A stretch of DNA of 64,000 bases from Levilactobacillus humaensis (GCF_024345185.1 NZ_BROB01000008.1:19490-83489), one strand, 5' to 3'. Shown: positions 33,852-43,326, counted from the stretch's first letter. Translations and numbers: made by a program. The notes: generated by a model not told the origin, from the letters alone.

Positions 33852-34934
33852 TTACTTAGCTCCAAGAACTTCATTTTGCCATTGTTGGCCTAACTTAACG
33901 GTTGCCTTGTTCCAAACATCATTGCTCTTCACGTGGAAGACCTTCTTGTAGTCACTTTGTGGCAATAACTTCTTCTTCACATCTGCTGGTAACTTCACAC
34001 TGCTACGGATTGGACGAGCATAACCCTTTGCCAGGTTGATTTGACCTTGGTCGGAAAGGATGAAGTCACGAGCCAATTTGGCAGCATTTGGATGAGCGGC
34101 GTTCTTGTTGATGAGTTCGGCGTAACCACTAGTTACCGTCCCATCAGTTGGAACCGTCACCTTGAAACGCTTGGCGTCAACTTGGTGAGCATAGTTGAGG
34201 GCGTTGAAGTCCCACATAATTGAAACTTGAATTTCACCCTTTTGCAGGTTTTGAACGGATGGGTCAACCGTAGAAATCCGTTTTTGCTTTTGTAATTTAG
34301 CAAAGTACTTCAAACCGGGTTCCAGGTTGTCTTCACTTCCGCCGTTAACGTAGGCAGCGTTCAGAACCGCGTATTGTGGTTGAGCCGCAATGGCAACGTC
34401 ACCCAGGGAAATCTTGTAGTTACCCTTTGCCAAGTCAGCCCAAGACTTAGGAGCGTCAGCGGCTTTAACGTTCTTGGTGTCGGTGATGAAGACCATAGAA
34501 CCAGAGTAACCAGCAGAGTAGTAACCCTTCTTATCCTTAGCCCAGCTAGGAATTTCGTTCCAGTACTTGGTCTTGTAAGAAGTCAGCAGGTTCTGTTGAA
34601 CGGCGGTTGGGGCAACGTTCAGACCAACGTCACCGATGTCAGGAGCGTCGGCGCCTTTGGCTGTCTTGAACTTTTGGAGTTCTTGGGCACTAGACATGTC
34701 TGTATCCGTATGTGAGATGCCATACTTGGACTTAATGTCTTGCCAGCTACCAATCCAGTTGGCCCAGGTGTCAGGCATCCCCACGGAAGCAACCTTGCCT
34801 TCCTTCTTGGCTTGCTTTTCGATGGTCTTCCAGTCGTCGGAAGTTCCTTCCGCCTTCTTAGTTGAACATCCTGCTAAAGTTGAAACCATCGTGAGGGCCG
34901 CAGCCGCAATCACCAAATTACGTTTGTTAAACAT
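33852..34934 (-). CDS. ABC importer solute-binding lipoprotein
   Basis: 360 residues. The lipobox STLAGC anchors it to the membrane. The body is a type 2 periplasmic-binding fold of the Fe3+/polyamine/2-aminoethylphosphonate group (for example WANWIGSWQDIKSKYGI and IMWDFNALNYAHQ). The operon also has two phosphatases, so a phosphonate or organophosphate ligand is my best guess. ATG 34934 is preferred to the TTG just before it. It is the first gene of the run that ends with the metallophosphoesterase. Confidence 0.88.
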   Translation of the reverse strand: MFNKRNLVIAAAALTMVSTLAGCSTKKAEGTSDDWKTIEKQAKKEGKVASVGMPDTWANWIGSWQDIKSKYGISHTDTDMSSAQELQKFKTAKGADAPDIGDVGLNVAPTAVQQNLLTSYKTKYWNEIPSWAKDKKGYYSAGYSGSMVFITDTKNVKAADAPKSWADLAKGNYKISLGDVAIAAQPQYAVLNAAYVNGGSEDNLEPGLKYFAKLQKQKRISTVDPSVQNLQKGEIQVSIMWDFNALNYAHQVDAKRFKVTVPTDGTVTSGYAELINKNAAHPNAAKLARDFILSDQGQINLAKGYARPIRSSVKLPADVKKKLLPQSDYKKVFHVKSNDVWNKATVKLGQQWQNEVLGAK

Positions 34935-34937
34935 CAA

Positions 34938-35437
34938 ATCAACACTCCTTCTGTTTTAGTTACGAGGTGTATATTAGCCGACTCATGTAAATCGCTCGCA
35001 AAAAAGGTATATAGATCGTGTAAAGATTGGATTTATTTAATTATGTAAACGTTTTGATGAAAGCAAGCCCAGACTGGGGTTGGGCTAATAGTTGAATCGA
35101 TTGTTGGCCACGAGTACCGGATAAAAGTAATTTCAGCCGTTGATCATCTGACGACTGATTTTTTGGCTTAAAGGCCAATTGGCTATTAAAAAATTGATGG
35201 CGGGTCATCGACCAGTTAGTTAACGAACCGCCGCAAAATGATAAAACCGACGGGTAATTGTGATTATCATTGACCCAAAATTAGGGTTCTTCATATAAAG
35301 GCATAATCGCGTGATGTTCGTTTATTATCTTTATTCTTCCATTACGGATGATGATCTGTTATAGTCATGTTGAAACAGTTAACGATTAATTATAATTCGA
35401 CTTATAATGTTCGTATTTTGAATAGGAGGGCTTAACC
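34938..35437. other. Divergent regulatory region, ABC operon and purine permease
   Basis: 500 bases without a coding frame. It holds a cre-like site (35042-35060). No purine riboswitch pattern was found before the permease. TATAAT-like hexamers at about 35390-35415 may serve the permease, but the -35 is uncertain. Confidence 0.4.
35042..35060. promoter_or_regulatory. cre-like site
   Basis: Read on the minus strand TCAAAACGTTTACA differs by one base from TGWAARCGYTWNCW. It is about 105 bases upstream of the binding-protein start, so CcpA may control the ABC operon. Confidence 0.5.
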
Positions 35438-36895
35438 GTGGATCGATTTTTCAAGCTAAAGGAATCAGGAACCACCGTGGGTACCGAAATCGGTGCCGGC
35501 ATCACGACCTTCTTCGCCATGTCTTATATTCTCTTCGTCAACCCGCAAATTTTAGGGCAGACGGGGATGCCCCAACAGGCTGTCTTCTTGGCCACCATCA
35601 TTGCTTCCGTTGCTGGGACTTTGGTCATGGGACTCTTCGCTAATGTGCCGTATGCCTTGGCACCAGGGATGGGATTGAACGCCTTCTTCACGTACACCGT
35701 TGTCTTGGGGCTGGGCTTTAGCTGGCAAGAGGCGCTGGCTCTCGTGTTCTTCTGTGGCATTATTAATATCATCATTACCGCAACTAAGATTCGTAAAATG
35801 TTAATTTCTGCAATTCCAATGAACCTGCAACTCGCCATTAGTGGGGGGATTGGGGCCTTCATTGCCTACGTCGGGTTGAAGAATGCCAACTTCCTCGAAT
35901 TCACGAGTAGTGCCGGCAACATTCTGTCAGTGAATGGCAAGGTCTTTAACGCCACTCAGGAAACCTTTAAACACGGGATTGGCACCGTGATGACTGGCGG
36001 GGGAATTACACCAGCCCTAGCCGTATTCAACTCGCCAGCCTTGGTATTAGCTCTGATCGGCCTGGTCGTCACGGTCATCCTGAAGGTTCGTAAGATTCCT
36101 GGAGCCCTGTTGATCGGGATCTTACTGACCACGATTATTGGGATTCCTATGGGGGTCACCAACCTACATTTGGCCAGTGACTACTCGATTGGATCCTCGG
36201 TTCATCAGTTAGGCACGACCTTCCTCGCGGCCTTCTCTGCGCAGGGGATGGGGTCACTCTTCTCCGAACATAATCGGATTATCTTGGTGTTGATGACGAT
36301 TCTGTCCTTCAGTCTCTCCGACACCTTCGATTCACTGGGAACCTTCATCGGAACTGGGCGTCAAACCGGAATTTTCGCTGGGGAAAAGGAATTGGCCTTA
36401 GAACAGGAACCAGGCTTCAAGTCCAAATTGGATAAAGCCCTGTTCGCCGATTCCATCGCAACCGGGGTGGGGTCCATCTTTGGAACCTCCAACTTGACCA
36501 CCTACGTGGAAAGTTCTGCGGGGATCGGGGCCGGTGGTCGGACCGGGTTAACCAGTGTGGTTGTGGCTGTGCTCTTTGCACTGAGCGCTTTGGCATCACC
36601 CTTGCTGTCGATTATTCCCACGGCCGCGATTGCGCCTTCCTTGATTCTGGTTGGGATTATGATGATGAGTTCCTTCAGTCAGATTCCCTGGCACGATCTG
36701 GACGAAGCCATTCCGGCATTCATGACGTCCTTTATCATGGCCTTCGCCTATAACATTACCTACGGGATTGCCGCTGGGTTTATCTTTTACTGCATCGTCA
36801 AGACGGTTGCGGGCAAGGGTCGCGAGGTTCATCCGTTGATCTGGATTGTCTCGTTACTGTTCGTGATTAACTTCGCCGTGTTGGCTTTCGTTTAA
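35438..36895 (+). CDS. NCS2-family purine permease (AzgA-like), GTG start
   Basis: 485 residues, about 12-14 membrane segments, of the PbuG/PbuO/AzgA branch that imports guanine, hypoxanthine or adenine with protons. Family blocks include ETFFAMSYIL-like TTFFAMSYILFVNPQ, SDTFDSLGTFIG, GTSNLTTYVESSAGIGAGGRTGL and VGIMMM. GTG 35438 follows AGGAGGG by seven bases. It is monocistronic with a terminator shared with the convergent marR. Confidence 0.92.
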   Translation: MDRFFKLKESGTTVGTEIGAGITTFFAMSYILFVNPQILGQTGMPQQAVFLATIIASVAGTLVMGLFANVPYALAPGMGLNAFFTYTVVLGLGFSWQEALALVFFCGIINIIITATKIRKMLISAIPMNLQLAISGGIGAFIAYVGLKNANFLEFTSSAGNILSVNGKVFNATQETFKHGIGTVMTGGGITPALAVFNSPALVLALIGLVVTVILKVRKIPGALLIGILLTTIIGIPMGVTNLHLASDYSIGSSVHQLGTTFLAAFSAQGMGSLFSEHNRIILVLMTILSFSLSDTFDSLGTFIGTGRQTGIFAGEKELALEQEPGFKSKLDKALFADSIATGVGSIFGTSNLTTYVESSAGIGAGGRTGLTSVVVAVLFALSALASPLLSIIPTAAIAPSLILVGIMMMSSFSQIPWHDLDEAIPAFMTSFIMAFAYNITYGIAAGFIFYCIVKTVAGKGREVHPLIWIVSLLFVINFAVLAFV

Positions 36896-36907
36896 AACTT
36901 TCTGACA

Positions 36908-36946
36908 AAAAACACCCAACCAGTTATTATTGCTGGTTGGGTGTTT
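36908..36946. terminator. Bidirectional terminator overlapping marR codons
   Basis: AAAACACCCAACCAG and CTGGTTGGGTGTTTT form a strong stem. Its right arm is also the last five codons of the convergent MarR gene, so the hairpin is shared by a coding end and a terminator. Confidence 0.88.
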
Positions 36947-37382
36947 TGAGTTGGGGGTCAATGGCTACGTGGTTTTCAATGACCTGCATGGCGGTGATGA
37001 CGCGTTGGGTTTCTTCTGGTGTCAGATCGACGAAGAGCCGTCGAATCTGGTCGTCCGCTCGCTGGTTGATGAGGGCCAATTGGTCGCGACCGGCGGCGGT
37101 GAGTGAGAGAACCTTGGCCCGTTTGTCTCGTTCGTCAGGGGTCCGTTGCAGGAGTCCGTTAGTTTCTAGGCGCGTGATGAGCCGGCTGAGGTAACCTTTG
37201 TCTAAACGGAGTTCTTGAACTAATTGGATGGCCGTATTGCGGCCGTTTTCGCCAATCTCTAGTAGGAGGCGAGCCTCGACTAGGGTCAATGTCGTTTGCA
37301 GGTGATATTTATCGGTGAGGTGCAGGGTTTGGGTGTAGAAACGATCGAATGCTCTAATTTGATGGATATCTTGACTATTCAT
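36927..37382 (-). CDS. MarR-family repressor
   Basis: 151 residues. The winged helix shows TAIQLVQELRLDKGYLSRLI and the wing LLQRTPDERDKRAKVLSLT. ATG 37382 follows AGAAGGAG; the longer frame crosses the promoter and is rejected. It is divergent from an MFS exporter, and a perfect 16-bp inverted repeat lies between them, so it probably represses both. Ligand unknown; likely a compound exported by the MFS pump. Confidence 0.9.
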   Translation of the reverse strand: MNSQDIHQIRAFDRFYTQTLHLTDKYHLQTTLTLVEARLLLEIGENGRNTAIQLVQELRLDKGYLSRLITRLETNGLLQRTPDERDKRAKVLSLTAAGRDQLALINQRADDQIRRLFVDLTPEETQRVITAMQVIENHVAIDPQLKTPNQQ

Positions 37383-37400
37383 GGGAATGCTCCTTCTATT

Positions 37401-37452
37401 GTTGACAAAAGCAACTATCGCTATTATGCTAATTACAGTTGCTTTTGTCAAC
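37401..37452. promoter_or_regulatory. Symmetric divergent promoters with MarR operator
   Basis: GTTGACAAAAGCAACT (37401-37416) and its exact reverse complement (37437-37452) face each other. Each arm contains a -35 TTGACA. The plus-strand promoter is TTGACA-17-TATGCT and the minus-strand one TTGACA-17-CATAAT. The repeats therefore double as MarR half-sites covering both -35 boxes. Confidence 0.85.
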
Positions 37453-37483
37453 TAAAATACATATTGAGGGTCGTTTGCCTGTC

Positions 37484-38941
37484 ATGAATAAAAATCGTTT
37501 TTCCTTTGCCCTCATCATGGTGGGGGCTTTCCTCAGCGTTTTAAACCAGACGTTGATGTCAACGGCCTTACCCGGCATTATGCGGGCGTTTCACATCACC
37601 ACCGCTCAGGGACAGTGGCTTAATAACGGGTACCTGTTGATTAATGCGCTAATGATTCCCACTACGGCGTACCTGATCAAGCGGTTTACGACGCGTCAAT
37701 TGTATCTAACGGCGAGTCTAATCTTCATCGTGGGGTCGCTGATTGGCGCCATCGCCACCGTCTATCCCGTTCTGATTGTTGGGCGGATGATTCAAGCCTT
37801 GGGCGCCGGTATCGTGATTCCACTGGTTAATGTGGTTGTCATGATGTCCACCAAGCCCACCGAACGCGGGGCAGCCATGGGGGTCGTGGGTCTGGCGTTA
37901 AACTTAGCGCCGGTCCTGGGGCCAACCGTATCTGGCGTGATCCTGGTTAAGTTGAGTTGGCGTTACCTGTTTGGGTTAACGTTACCATTGATGTTATTAG
38001 ACGCCTTGCTCGCTTGGCGCTTCCTAAAGGACGTCGGCGAACAGCATCAACAACCCCTGGATCGCAAGGGATTGGTCCTATCTGGTCTAGGATTAGCGCT
38101 GGCGCTCTATAGCTTCTCAAACGTTGGCGAGACGGCATTTCTGTCCTTGAAGGGGATTGTTCCCTTGGTTGTTGGCGCGGTGCTGTTGGCCTGGTTCGTC
38201 AAGTGCCAGTGGACGCGTGACTATCCGCTACTGAACCTTCACGTCTTTCGTTACCGGCAGTTCAATCTGCCACTGATTATCAACATGCTACTAATGGTGA
38301 CGATGTATGGGAATTCCGTCATCATCCCGGTTCTCGTCCAGAATGTGTTTCATCGCAGTGCCGTGATTTCTGGCTTGACGCTACTGCCAGGGTCCGTGCT
38401 AACGGCCATCATTTCACCGCTAAGCGGTCGGTTCTATGACCGGTATAACTTCCGGCGAATGGTAATTAGTGGGCTGTGTATCGACATGACGGGGTCTCTG
38501 CTACTTAGCTCGACCGGACCGGGGGCGTCAATTGGGTTTGTCATTCTGGGTCAGACGATTCGACAATTAGGACTCGTTTTGGTTCTGATCCCGATTCAGA
38601 CTCATGCCTGGTCCATGTTGCCAACCCCGATGATTCCGGATGGGGTTGCGGTGTACAACACGCTACGTCAGGTGGCGGCTTCCTTTGGGACGGCGCTGCT
38701 GGTGGCGATCATCAGCATCACGGCGAGTGGCCAATTTCATTGGTCAATGAACAGCCAGCTGGTGGGGATTAAGTTCAGTTACCTGTCATCGACATTGATG
38801 GTGGGCATCTGTGTCATCTTGGGCCTTCAGCTACATAAAAGCTACGCGGAGCCGATTGTGACGGAACACTACGCCACACCTGATCCATCAGAAAAAAAGG
38901 TCACGCCAGGGGTGCGTGGCCTGACCAGTCATTTCAAATAA
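37484..38941 (+). CDS. MFS drug efflux transporter (DHA2, 14-helix)
   Basis: 485 residues, 14 predicted helices, EmrB/QacA type. Motif A-like GNPT is not clear, but the antiporter motif C stretch (LALNLAPVLGPTVSGVI) and GAALGVVG-like GAAMGVVG are present. It should export a toxic compound by proton antiport. ATG 37484 is used; the ribosome site is modest (GAGGG at 14 bases), and TTG 37475 is an alternative. It is divergent from and probably repressed by MarR. Confidence 0.9.
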   Translation: MNKNRFSFALIMVGAFLSVLNQTLMSTALPGIMRAFHITTAQGQWLNNGYLLINALMIPTTAYLIKRFTTRQLYLTASLIFIVGSLIGAIATVYPVLIVGRMIQALGAGIVIPLVNVVVMMSTKPTERGAAMGVVGLALNLAPVLGPTVSGVILVKLSWRYLFGLTLPLMLLDALLAWRFLKDVGEQHQQPLDRKGLVLSGLGLALALYSFSNVGETAFLSLKGIVPLVVGAVLLAWFVKCQWTRDYPLLNLHVFRYRQFNLPLIINMLLMVTMYGNSVIIPVLVQNVFHRSAVISGLTLLPGSVLTAIISPLSGRFYDRYNFRRMVISGLCIDMTGSLLLSSTGPGASIGFVILGQTIRQLGLVLVLIPIQTHAWSMLPTPMIPDGVAVYNTLRQVAASFGTALLVAIISITASGQFHWSMNSQLVGIKFSYLSSTLMVGICVILGLQLHKSYAEPIVTEHYATPDPSEKKVTPGVRGLTSHFK

Positions 38942-38967
38942 AACGACTATCCTGGGGAGGACTAGCC

Positions 38968-39174
38968 ATGCATGAGAAATATCGAACAGTGGCCTATAAT
39001 GGGCCACTCCGAATCCGCCGTAAGGCATCTAATATGTTCCTTGGCAACCTGGTCACGGTGAACGCCGACGTCGATCTTGAGACGGGGCAAGTGACCTTTT
39101 TCGTGGATGACGCTTCATTAGCGACGTTAAGGGCGGATTATCAAAAGAAAGTTGATCGTTTACATAAAAAATGA
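38968..39174 (+). CDS. Small protein of unknown function
   Basis: 68 residues, no signal peptide or membrane helix, beta-rich then helical (LETGQVTFFVDDASL, then RADYQKKVDRL). GGGGAGG lies ten bases before the ATG. It begins 26 bases after the MFS stop and ends in a strong terminator, so it is probably co-transcribed with the exporter. No family recognised. Confidence 0.65.
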   Translation: MHEKYRTVAYNGPLRIRRKASNMFLGNLVTVNADVDLETGQVTFFVDDASLATLRADYQKKVDRLHKK

Positions 39175-39236
39175 AAACAAGTGGCCTCCTAAACAAAGAT
39201 AATTATCGTCTCTGGTTAGGGGGTCACTTGTTTTAA
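39174..39236. terminator. Bidirectional terminator
   Basis: AAAACAAGTGGCCTCCTAA pairs with TTAGGGGGTCACTTGTTTT (one or two mismatches) around about 23 bases, between convergent genes. Confidence 0.8.
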
Positions 39237-39257
39237 GCTTGATTAGTCAGATTGGAA

Positions 39258-41678
39258 TTACCACCGACGTCGGAATCCGAGAACACTCGTGATTGATAGG
39301 AGGAGTGCCCCCAGTGCTGCCCACCAGGTTGACTGTTCGTTGGTTTGCGGAAGAGTATTTGTAGATTTGGTCGTTGTCGAAGTCTGTGTTGACGATGACG
39401 TCTTCACATAACCAGACGCCAAATGGCGCGGCGCTTTAGCCCGAGTTGCCGCACGATAATGTGGCTTTTGACTCACTATACCTGGTCTTTGACCAGTTGT
39501 CGGTTTGGTGACCGGTCGTGGTGTTTTGCCAGGTTGGGGATCGGTTGGAACGGTCGGTGGTGTCGTGGGATCTGTCGGATCAGTCCCAGGATTAGGCTCG
39601 GTTGGATTTGTCGTTCCAGTCCCATTACCAGGCGTTGTGGTCCCGGACCCATCCCCGGGGTCAGTCGTTGCTGGGGCAGAAACGGTTACAGGAACTGTTG
39701 CGGTTACCGTATTTCCAAGATCATCGGTATACGTATAGGTGACGGTGTAGGTTCCCGCTTTGGCGGAATCGATCGCGGTTACGGTTTGCCCACCGGCATC
39801 CTGAATCGTTTCAGTTAGCGCCTGACTGCTGAGGGCGTCGGCAACTGAAACGGGTTGTCCATCACTACCGGTTAAGCCAGTGATACCCGTTCCTGTCGTC
39901 CAGGAGGACCCGGAAGGTAAGGTTACGGGGGATGTGTCCGTTTGAATCGCTAGTGGACTGGTAGTCACGTTAATGGTGGCTGGCGCACTAGTCGTTGTGT
40001 TTCCTTGAGCATCGAGATAGCTGAAGGTGACCGTATATTTTCCAGTTTGTGTGGTGTCGACTTTACCATTAACGGTGAGGTCACTGATCTGCAGGGGCGT
40101 GCCATCGGGACCGATCGCACTTTCCAAGTTCGTGCTGGAATCCCACTTGGCCTTGGGCCCCGCGACCAAAGTGCTGTCTTTCGGCGCTAGGGCCGTTTGA
40201 ATGCGGGTGACATAGACCGTATAGGCCTGACCACCAGTTGCGTTTAGCGTGGCACCGGCAGCCGGGGCTTTGTATTCAATCTGCGAGGCCGTTCGCGTGA
40301 TAGTGCCAACGGGCGTGCCGTCCGCTAATTTAAGGGATGGTTCCCAGTAGTCGGTAGTGCTCAGACCAAGATCGGCAAGGGTGACCTTATAGGAAGTTCC
40401 CGAGTTTCCAGTTACTGAAACTGGTGTTGAAGTGAGCAGTTGATTTCCGTTGGATGCGTCATAAACGGTGTAGGTGTCGGTGACGTTGGACTCAACGTAG
40501 TTCACGACCCGTTTCATACTGGTTCCACCAGAAGTTAAGGCGATGCCTTCGATATTGGCATCGGGTGCGCCAATGTTGTCTCCCAGTGAAGAAACAGGAA
40601 TAGACACATAACCACCGGATAGCGACTTGGTTAAATCACCGATACCGGCAAAAAGGACCCCCGTTTCCGACACTTCGGCGAGATTTCCGGCATTAGCGGA
40701 GACACTCGTATAGGAACGGTCTGTGGTTGTCTTAATAGGCAAGATCATCTTAGTCTGGTCCTTGTACTTTGCTGCTGGGTCCACATAGGTGACTTTGGCG
40801 CCATCATTGGGCCGGAAGTAGAAGGCCTGTCGTCCGTCTGTTGTGTTCCCCAATTGGAAGACATCGAGTGATTGGATGTCAGCGTATTTTTGAATTGCCG
40901 TGGCATATTCTGAGGCGCCCTTTTTAAAATCATCAAGCGTGGCGGAAGTACCTGCAGGCATCACAACGTAAAAGCCATAGAGGGGATCATTGACGGCCAA
41001 TCCATTTGATCCACCGAAAAAGTAGGGCATCAGTAAGATTGGCGCATAGGCGCCATAAGTTGTCACCATACCGTTCGTAATATCAACATAGAAGTTAGAG
41101 ACTTTGGGCACCGTGGTCAGGGGTACTGCGGTTGGTGCGGTTACCGCAACTTCACGTGCTTGACGCGGCGCTGTCACCGATAAGGCACTTATCTTATCGG
41201 TGTCGATTTTTGAGCCATTTGAAACAGACGTCTCGTCACTCTCAGAGGTAGTCTCTACCGGGTCGTCTGGCTGATCATCCTCATCGTCGTCTTTCAACAA
41301 GTTGTTTGAATTAATATCTTCAGTTGGGTCGCTTGCCGGCTGGTCTTGAGAAGACGAGTCTTCGTCAGTATTAGATTGCGTGTCATCACCAGTCGCTTCA
41401 TCTGGTGGGGTCGACTCAGAGTTAGTATCGGTTTTTGAGAAATCGGTATCGGTTATGTCAGTTGTGACGGGTTGATCGGATTGCGATTTATCCGCTGTTT
41501 CTGTGGTCTGTGGCGTTGTGTCATCACTCGTAGTTGTTGCGGCTTGTGCGGTGACGATGGCGCCACCCGTAATGGCAACGGTGGTGATGGCGGCCGTCAG
41601 CCAGAGCTTGCCAGCCTTGTAAAGCTTGTAGTGTGTTTTAGGGGTGGTTTGGTGAAGCTGGTTTCCATGTCTAAACAT
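39258..41678 (-). CDS. KxYKxGKxW-signal, LPQTxE-anchored surface protein
   Basis: 806 residues. The signal YKLYKAGKLW (about 17-26) and a hydrophobic segment ending TAQA precede a very acidic Ser/Asp/Thr/Glu region (about 50-150). A globular domain shares blocks with the 16.1-18.8 kb paralogue (YGFYVVMP, NTTDGRQAFYFRPN). Two or three Ig-like repeats (GKYTVTFSYLDAQGN, GTYTVTYTYTDDLGN), a Pro/Thr stalk and LPQTNE at about 776 follow, with tail FRRRW. GGAGC precedes the ATG at ten bases. An adhesin role is inferred. Confidence 0.88.
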   Translation of the reverse strand: MFRHGNQLHQTTPKTHYKLYKAGKLWLTAAITTVAITGGAIVTAQAATTTSDDTTPQTTETADKSQSDQPVTTDITDTDFSKTDTNSESTPPDEATGDDTQSNTDEDSSSQDQPASDPTEDINSNNLLKDDDEDDQPDDPVETTSESDETSVSNGSKIDTDKISALSVTAPRQAREVAVTAPTAVPLTTVPKVSNFYVDITNGMVTTYGAYAPILLMPYFFGGSNGLAVNDPLYGFYVVMPAGTSATLDDFKKGASEYATAIQKYADIQSLDVFQLGNTTDGRQAFYFRPNDGAKVTYVDPAAKYKDQTKMILPIKTTTDRSYTSVSANAGNLAEVSETGVLFAGIGDLTKSLSGGYVSIPVSSLGDNIGAPDANIEGIALTSGGTSMKRVVNYVESNVTDTYTVYDASNGNQLLTSTPVSVTGNSGTSYKVTLADLGLSTTDYWEPSLKLADGTPVGTITRTASQIEYKAPAAGATLNATGGQAYTVYVTRIQTALAPKDSTLVAGPKAKWDSSTNLESAIGPDGTPLQISDLTVNGKVDTTQTGKYTVTFSYLDAQGNTTTSAPATINVTTSPLAIQTDTSPVTLPSGSSWTTGTGITGLTGSDGQPVSVADALSSQALTETIQDAGGQTVTAIDSAKAGTYTVTYTYTDDLGNTVTATVPVTVSAPATTDPGDGSGTTTPGNGTGTTNPTEPNPGTDPTDPTTPPTVPTDPQPGKTPRPVTKPTTGQRPGIVSQKPHYRAATRAKAPRHLASGYVKTSSSTQTSTTTKSTNTLPQTNEQSTWWAALGALLLSITSVLGFRRRW

Positions 41679-41973
41679 GTGAGTTGCTCCTGTCAGACCA
41701 TCGATTGGGTGGAACCTAGTATCCTAGTCCTAGTATGCTTACCAATCGAAGGTCACGTTTACTATACTATTGATAGTAACACAAAATGATTTAAATATAT
41801 ATTGGTTGACTATACAAACTTACTGGCGCGATCACTAGCCCCGTTGTTTCTTTTCGAGCAAGCAGATTGAAGGCGGAATTTCGGCAACTGTTGTATGATA
41901 GTGTCAGTTGTTAACCGATTTTGACTACCCCCACCGCTGAACACCAGCGAAATTACCGAAAGGATGGGAGAAA
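41679..41973. other. Divergent intergenic region
   Basis: AT-rich near 41760-41820, with no coding frame. It separates the surface gene (minus) from the glutathione peroxidase gene (plus) and must hold both promoters; hexamers could not be fixed. Confidence 0.3.
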
Positions 41974-42456
41974 ATGACGACAGTTTACGATTTCACAGAA
42001 ACCGAAATGAGTAACCAGTCCATTGATTTTAACGATTACAAGGGGAAGGTTGTTCTGATTGTGAACACCGCCAGCAAGTGTGGGTTCACACCCCAATTAA
42101 CCGGCCTGGAAGCCCTTTACAAGCAGTACAAGGACAAGGGATTTGAAGTCTTGGGTCTGCCTTCCAATCAATTCAATCAAGAACTCGATTCCGACGAAGC
42201 GACCCATAACTTCTGTCAAATGCACTTTGGCGTGACCTTCCCAATGACCAAGCACGTTCAGGTCAACGGTGAGGGTGAAGATGGCTTGTACACATACCTG
42301 AAGTCTCAAGCTGGCCACGGTCCAATCGAATGGAACTTCACTAAGTTCCTCGTGGGGCGTGACGGTGAAGTCTTGGGTCGTTTCGCACCAGGGACGCCGC
42401 CAGAAAGTCTGGAACCAACGATTATTGCCGCGTTGGGTAATGTCGCGGAAGACTAA
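41974..42456 (+). CDS. Glutathione peroxidase (Cys type)
   Basis: 160 residues, thioredoxin fold. The peroxidatic Cys36 is in NTASKCGFT, the second motif LGLPSNQFNQE contains the Gln, and WNFTKFLV the Trp, completing the catalytic set. It uses cysteine instead of selenocysteine and in bacteria like this may take electrons from thioredoxin. It reduces hydrogen peroxide or lipid peroxides. GGATGGGAG precedes the ATG. It is monocistronic. Confidence 0.93.
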   Translation: MTTVYDFTETEMSNQSIDFNDYKGKVVLIVNTASKCGFTPQLTGLEALYKQYKDKGFEVLGLPSNQFNQELDSDEATHNFCQMHFGVTFPMTKHVQVNGEGEDGLYTYLKSQAGHGPIEWNFTKFLVGRDGEVLGRFAPGTPPESLEPTIIAALGNVAED

Positions 42457-42482
42457 AAACTGATAAATTAACCGATTTTTAT

Positions 42483-42523
42483 GAAGCGATTGGCCAGGAG
42501 TTAGTCATGGCCAATCGCTTTTT
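42483..42523 (+). terminator. Terminator of glutathione peroxidase
   Basis: GAAGCGATTGGCCA and TGGCCAATCGCTTTTTG form a long stem with a T run. Confidence 0.88.
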
Positions 42524-42605
42524 GAGTGCCACTGACGCACCTGTTATGATTTTGTCCCCGGTGGTATACTGACCCACAATTAACACTTGAATGGGGGACG
42601 ATTGG

Positions 42606-43274
42606 ATGGCATTAATCACAGCGGAAGATTACTTATTAGTTACCGAACATATTGGACAGAAGCCGGTCCTGCGAACGCGATTCACGACGCAGGCCTACTT
42701 TGTTTTTGGCGCAGTCCTCGACCTGATCCGACAGGGTGGCTTACAGATTGCGGATGGCCGATTGGCTTTGGGAAAGGCGACTGTTTTGACGACCCAACCC
42801 GAATTTCTGAAATCACTCTGTGATCGGCTACTGACGGATTTACCCAAGGCCGAGACACCAGAAGATTCGCTAAAATTGGTGACGAGCTGGACAATTGCCA
42901 ATGATCTCTATGATGGCATCATGGCGCAGCTCCAGAAACAGGGTGACGTCACCCCACAGGTCTTTCAAAATAATCTGAAGCCGCACGTGATTGCAGTGCC
43001 CCAACCGGCTAGCCGACAACGGGTACGCGATGAGTTGGTTGCGACGATTCGGGAACGGCGGGACAACTCAGGTTTGGTCGACCTCTGGCTGATCTTGGCT
43101 CAGCAGGACGCGTTACGTTGGCTTATCAGTGACCATGATCTTCCTGACTTGAAGGCAGCTTTCGCGGATCGGTTAGCGGCCAGTCCGGCTCTCAGGACGA
43201 CACAGCAACTGGCAGCGACAGTTGGCGAGGTGATTCAGGCCAAAAAGTTTTGGATGGACAGCTGGTTGAGTTAA
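42606..43274 (+). CDS. GPP34 (Golgi phosphoprotein 3)-like protein
   Basis: 222 residues, helical, matching the GPP34/GOLPH3 layout: TAEDYLLVTEHIG at the start, FGAVLDLIRQGGLQI, and a late tryptophan-bearing helix. In eukaryotes the family binds phosphoinositides at the Golgi; bacterial members are common in Gram-positives with unknown roles. ATG 42606 follows GGGGGA; the upstream ATG at 42591 lies within that site. It is monocistronic. Confidence 0.75.
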   Translation: MALITAEDYLLVTEHIGQKPVLRTRFTTQAYFVFGAVLDLIRQGGLQIADGRLALGKATVLTTQPEFLKSLCDRLLTDLPKAETPEDSLKLVTSWTIANDLYDGIMAQLQKQGDVTPQVFQNNLKPHVIAVPQPASRQRVRDELVATIRERRDNSGLVDLWLILAQQDALRWLISDHDLPDLKAAFADRLAASPALRTTQQLAATVGEVIQAKKFWMDSWLS

Positions 43275-43326
43275 AAAAGTTTGGAACAAATTGAGAGCTA
43301 GCTCAATTTGTTCCAAACTTTTTTTC
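43275..43326. terminator. Very strong bidirectional terminator
   Basis: AAGTTTGGAACAAATTGAG pairs with its perfect complement around AGCTAG, with A and T runs outside. It immediately follows the stop. Confidence 0.92.

Noticed and set aside
35061..35430. Purine riboswitch before the NCS2 permease
   Set aside because: The conserved purine-aptamer loops could not be found in the leader.
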